From an uncultured Eubacterium sp. (GTDB lineage Bacteria; Bacillota; Clostridia; Oscillospirales; Acutalibacteraceae), in the NCBI GenBank assembly GCA_902462495.1, contig CABQCC010000069.1, positions 1 through 8,074 of the forward strand: a DNA stretch of 8,074 nucleotides. Reading direction: 5' to 3'. Of the stretch, positions 6,909 to 8,074 are shown one piece after another. The first letter of the stretch is position 1; every line of letters starts with the position of its first letter. Under the pieces are notes generated by a model, which saw only the letters and a list, made by a program, of their open reading frames with translations, did not search any database and was not told the DNA's origin. The position numbers were made by a program, and so were the translations under genes.

Positions 6909-7211
6909 GTGAACAGCTTGGCGCAAATTATCATAACCGTCGGTGCGGTGGTAACGGCTTGCTTAACTGTTTTCGGTGTGTGCAAATCGCTTGCAGGATA
7001 TATTTATTCGCTGAAAAATAATTCTCGATTACAGTCGGAGCGAAACACCGCACAGGACAAAGCTATTGCAAGACTAAAGGAAGAAAATCAGCTTATATGC
7101 TACGGACTTTCCGCCGCACTTGACGGCTTGGAACAGCTCGGTGCAAACCACTCTGTGCCGATTGCCAAAAGCAAATTGCAAAAATATTTAAACCAACAGG
7201 CACATAAGTAA
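6909..7211 (+). CDS. Small phage membrane/coiled-coil protein preceding the holin
   Basis: This 100-residue protein matches, in pattern, a small protein commonly found next to holins in Clostridia prophages. It has an N-terminal membrane helix (about 5-27, AQIIITVGAVVTACLTVFGVC), a charged, probably coiled-coil middle (about 36-62), and an end with LICYGLSAALDGLEQLGAN and the tail KYLNQQAHK. I recall very similar LLxGLxACLxGLxxxGCNG and LNQQAHK endings in such prophage proteins. Its function is not established; a part in the lysis or holin complex is inferred. The start is GTG at 6909, set by AAAGGAG (6895-6901) with a 7-nt gap; there is no better ATG. It is the first of three co-directional genes, and the holin follows after 46 bp. 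Confidence 0.8.
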   Translation: MNSLAQIIITVGAVVTACLTVFGVCKSLAGYIYSLKNNSRLQSERNTAQDKAIARLKEENQLICYGLSAALDGLEQLGANHSVPIAKSKLQKYLNQQAHK

Positions 7212-7257
7212 TTTATGAGCCGTGACAACTTGAATTTTATTTTAAAGGAGGACAAAT

Positions 7258-7464
7258 ATGACTTGTACAAAGACAACATTAAAACGAGCAGGGCGAACTT
7301 TTATTCAGTCCGCACTTGCTTATATTACGGTCAATGTGGTGTATATCAATTTTACCGATGACAAGGTGAGCGTAAAATCCGCAATAACAGGTTTGCTCGT
7401 TGCAGCGGTGTCCGCAGGAATTTCCGCTGTGATGAACCTTGAAAAGAAAGAGGGCGAATGTTGA
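7258..7464 (+). CDS. Phage holin, r1t-like, two membrane helices
   Basis: This is a 68-residue protein with the layout of a class II phage holin: a short basic N-terminus (KTTLKRAGR), helix 1 at about 13-32 (TFIQSALAYITVNVVYINF), a polar turn (TDDKVSVK), helix 2 at about 41-60 (SAITGLLVAAVSAGISAVMN), and a charged tail. The RTFIQSA start and GLLVAAVSAGISA second helix recall the r1t holin group of Firmicutes phages. Holins oligomerise in the cytoplasmic membrane and open lesions that let the endolysin reach the wall. AAAGGAGG (7244-7251) lies 6 nt before the ATG. Its TGA stop overlaps the next start in a TGATG arrangement, and the adjacent endolysin supports the call. Confidence 0.8.
   Translation: MTCTKTTLKRAGRTFIQSALAYITVNVVYINFTDDKVSVKSAITGLLVAAVSAGISAVMNLEKKEGEC
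7450..7454 (+). promoter_or_regulatory. Ribosome site deciding the endolysin start
   Basis: GAGGG lies 9 nt before ATG 7464 but only 3 nt before the alternative in-frame ATG at 7458. Spacing favours 7464. That start also overlaps the holin TGA by one base (TGATG), a typical translational coupling junction. Confidence 0.6.
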
Positions 7465-8074
7465 TGACCTTTGAAAAATGGGTGAGCCAAAATCTCGGCA
7501 AAAGCATTGATTATGACGGCGTTTACGGAGTTCAGTGCGTCGACCTTGCAAAGCATTATATCAAGAATGTTCTTGGGGTGAAGCCCGAAAGCATCGGCAA
7601 TGCAATTGAATATTACAACAAACGCAAAACGAGTGAATATCTCACAAAAAATTTCAAATGGATTGACAACACGGCGGAGTTTGTCCCGAAAAAGGGTGAC
7701 CTTTGCGTGTTCACATCAAAAAGCGGAAACGGTCACATTTCCGTTGCAACAGGCGAGGGAACAACCTCGTATTTTTATTCTTACGACCAAAATTTTCCAA
7801 AGGCAAAGCACGAACCTATGACTCTTGTCAAGCATAGCTATACTTCTTTTTTGGGAGTTCTTCGACCTAAAAAGAAGAAAAAAACGGTAAAATGCTTCAA
7901 GACCTATAAGGGTGACAGTCTGAGTATAGTTGATGCTTTGGAGGCTGTTGGTGCAAAAAGCGATTTTGCTTATCGCAAAAAAATTGCCACAAAGAATAAA
8001 ATTAAAGATTACAAGGGTACGCCCGAACACTCGAACTTCGAGTCAATAGGAAGCCAACTCAGGATATTTGTGAT
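7464..8074 (+). CDS. CHAP-domain endolysin (peptidoglycan hydrolase), 3' end beyond window
   Basis: This enzyme is expected to cut peptidoglycan as a cysteine amidase or endopeptidase after holin opening; the bond cleaved cannot be read from sequence. The visible 203 codons begin with a CHAP domain. Catalytic Cys25 is in YGVQCVDLAKHYI, His91 in GNGHISVATG, and the family-typical SYDQNFP segment is at about 106-112. A lysine-rich linker follows (about 134-142). After it comes a short C-terminal wall-binding-like module seen in Clostridia lysins (KTYKGDSLSIVDALEAVGA, AYRKKIATKNKIKDYKGTPEH, about 146-189). After that point the sequence (SNFESIGSQLRIFV) no longer resembles the usual end of this module, next to a perfect inverted repeat. 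No signal peptide is present, consistent with holin-dependent export. No stop codon appears before the window edge. Confidence 0.85.
   Translation, partial: MTFEKWVSQNLGKSIDYDGVYGVQCVDLAKHYIKNVLGVKPESIGNAIEYYNKRKTSEYLTKNFKWIDNTAEFVPKKGDLCVFTSKSGNGHISVATGEGTTSYFYSYDQNFPKAKHEPMTLVKHSYTSFLGVLRPKKKKKTVKCFKTYKGDSLSIVDALEAVGAKSDFAYRKKIATKNKIKDYKGTPEHSNFESIGSQLRIFV
8029..8043. repeat. Perfect 7-bp inverted repeat within the endolysin tail
   Basis: ACTCGAA (8029-8035), one C, TTCGAGT (8037-8043). It lies where the endolysin C-terminal module stops looking like its family. Short perfect palindromes arise by chance, so any role as a recombination or insertion boundary is inferred only. Confidence 0.4.

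Noticed and set aside
7258..7464. Small hydrophobic toxin of a type I toxin-antitoxin system
   Set aside because: Two membrane helices, a TGATG junction with a CHAP endolysin and a preceding small phage protein make a holin the better reading; no antisense RNA promoter was evident.
7716..8030. Minus-strand open frame of 104 codons
   Set aside because: It is a shadow of the CHAP endolysin, which carries catalytic Cys and His motifs in the plus-strand frame.

Overview
The window looks like a chromosomal segment from a monoderm, moderately low-GC Firmicute of the class Clostridia, probably a gut-type Oscillospiraceae/Ruminococcaceae relative. Four things point there: the gene order hrcA-grpE-dnaK-dnaJ behind a CIRCE operator; a DnaK without the roughly two-dozen-residue insert that diderm DnaKs carry in the N-terminal quadrant; strong AGGAGG ribosome binding sites on nearly every gene; and a Clostridia-type phage lysis module. 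The exact genus cannot be read from the sequence.

Layout. (1) 1-1222, minus strand: the 5' two-thirds of a GH13 alpha-glucosidase of the oligo-1,6-glucosidase type, cut by the window edge, with an unusual helical N-terminal extension of about 83 residues. (2) 1223-1454: a divergent control region. It holds a sigma-A-type promoter and a perfect CIRCE operator for the heat-shock operon, a candidate promoter for the glucosidase, and a second, degenerate CIRCE-like palindrome with exact 9-9-9 geometry that sits nearer the glucosidase. (3) 1455-6140, plus strand: hrcA, grpE, dnaK and dnaJ, all apparently complete. hrcA and grpE overlap. A stable UUCG-capped hairpin lies between dnaK and dnaJ. The operon ends at a strong hairpin just after dnaJ. 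(4) 6179-6679, minus strand: a convergent single gene for an unrecognised 166-residue protein with a faint SMI1/KNR4 (SUKH)-like stretch and a very good promoter of its own. (5) 6909-8074, plus strand: a three-gene phage-type lysis cassette made of a small membrane/coiled-coil phage protein, an r1t-like holin, and a CHAP-domain endolysin that runs off the window. No phage structural genes precede it.

How the genes work together. HrcA represses its own operon at CIRCE, and folded HrcA is normally maintained by GroEL (not in this window). GrpE, DnaK and DnaJ form the Hsp70 chaperone cycle. The glucosidase is metabolically unrelated but shares the control region, and the second CIRCE-like site raises the question of whether it is co-regulated. 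The lysis cassette would let a muralytic enzyme reach the wall through holin lesions. Its isolation from other phage genes makes it either the edge or remnant of a prophage or a stand-alone lysis module. It is divergently arranged with the unknown gene. I found no rRNA, tRNA, CRISPR array or insertion sequence.
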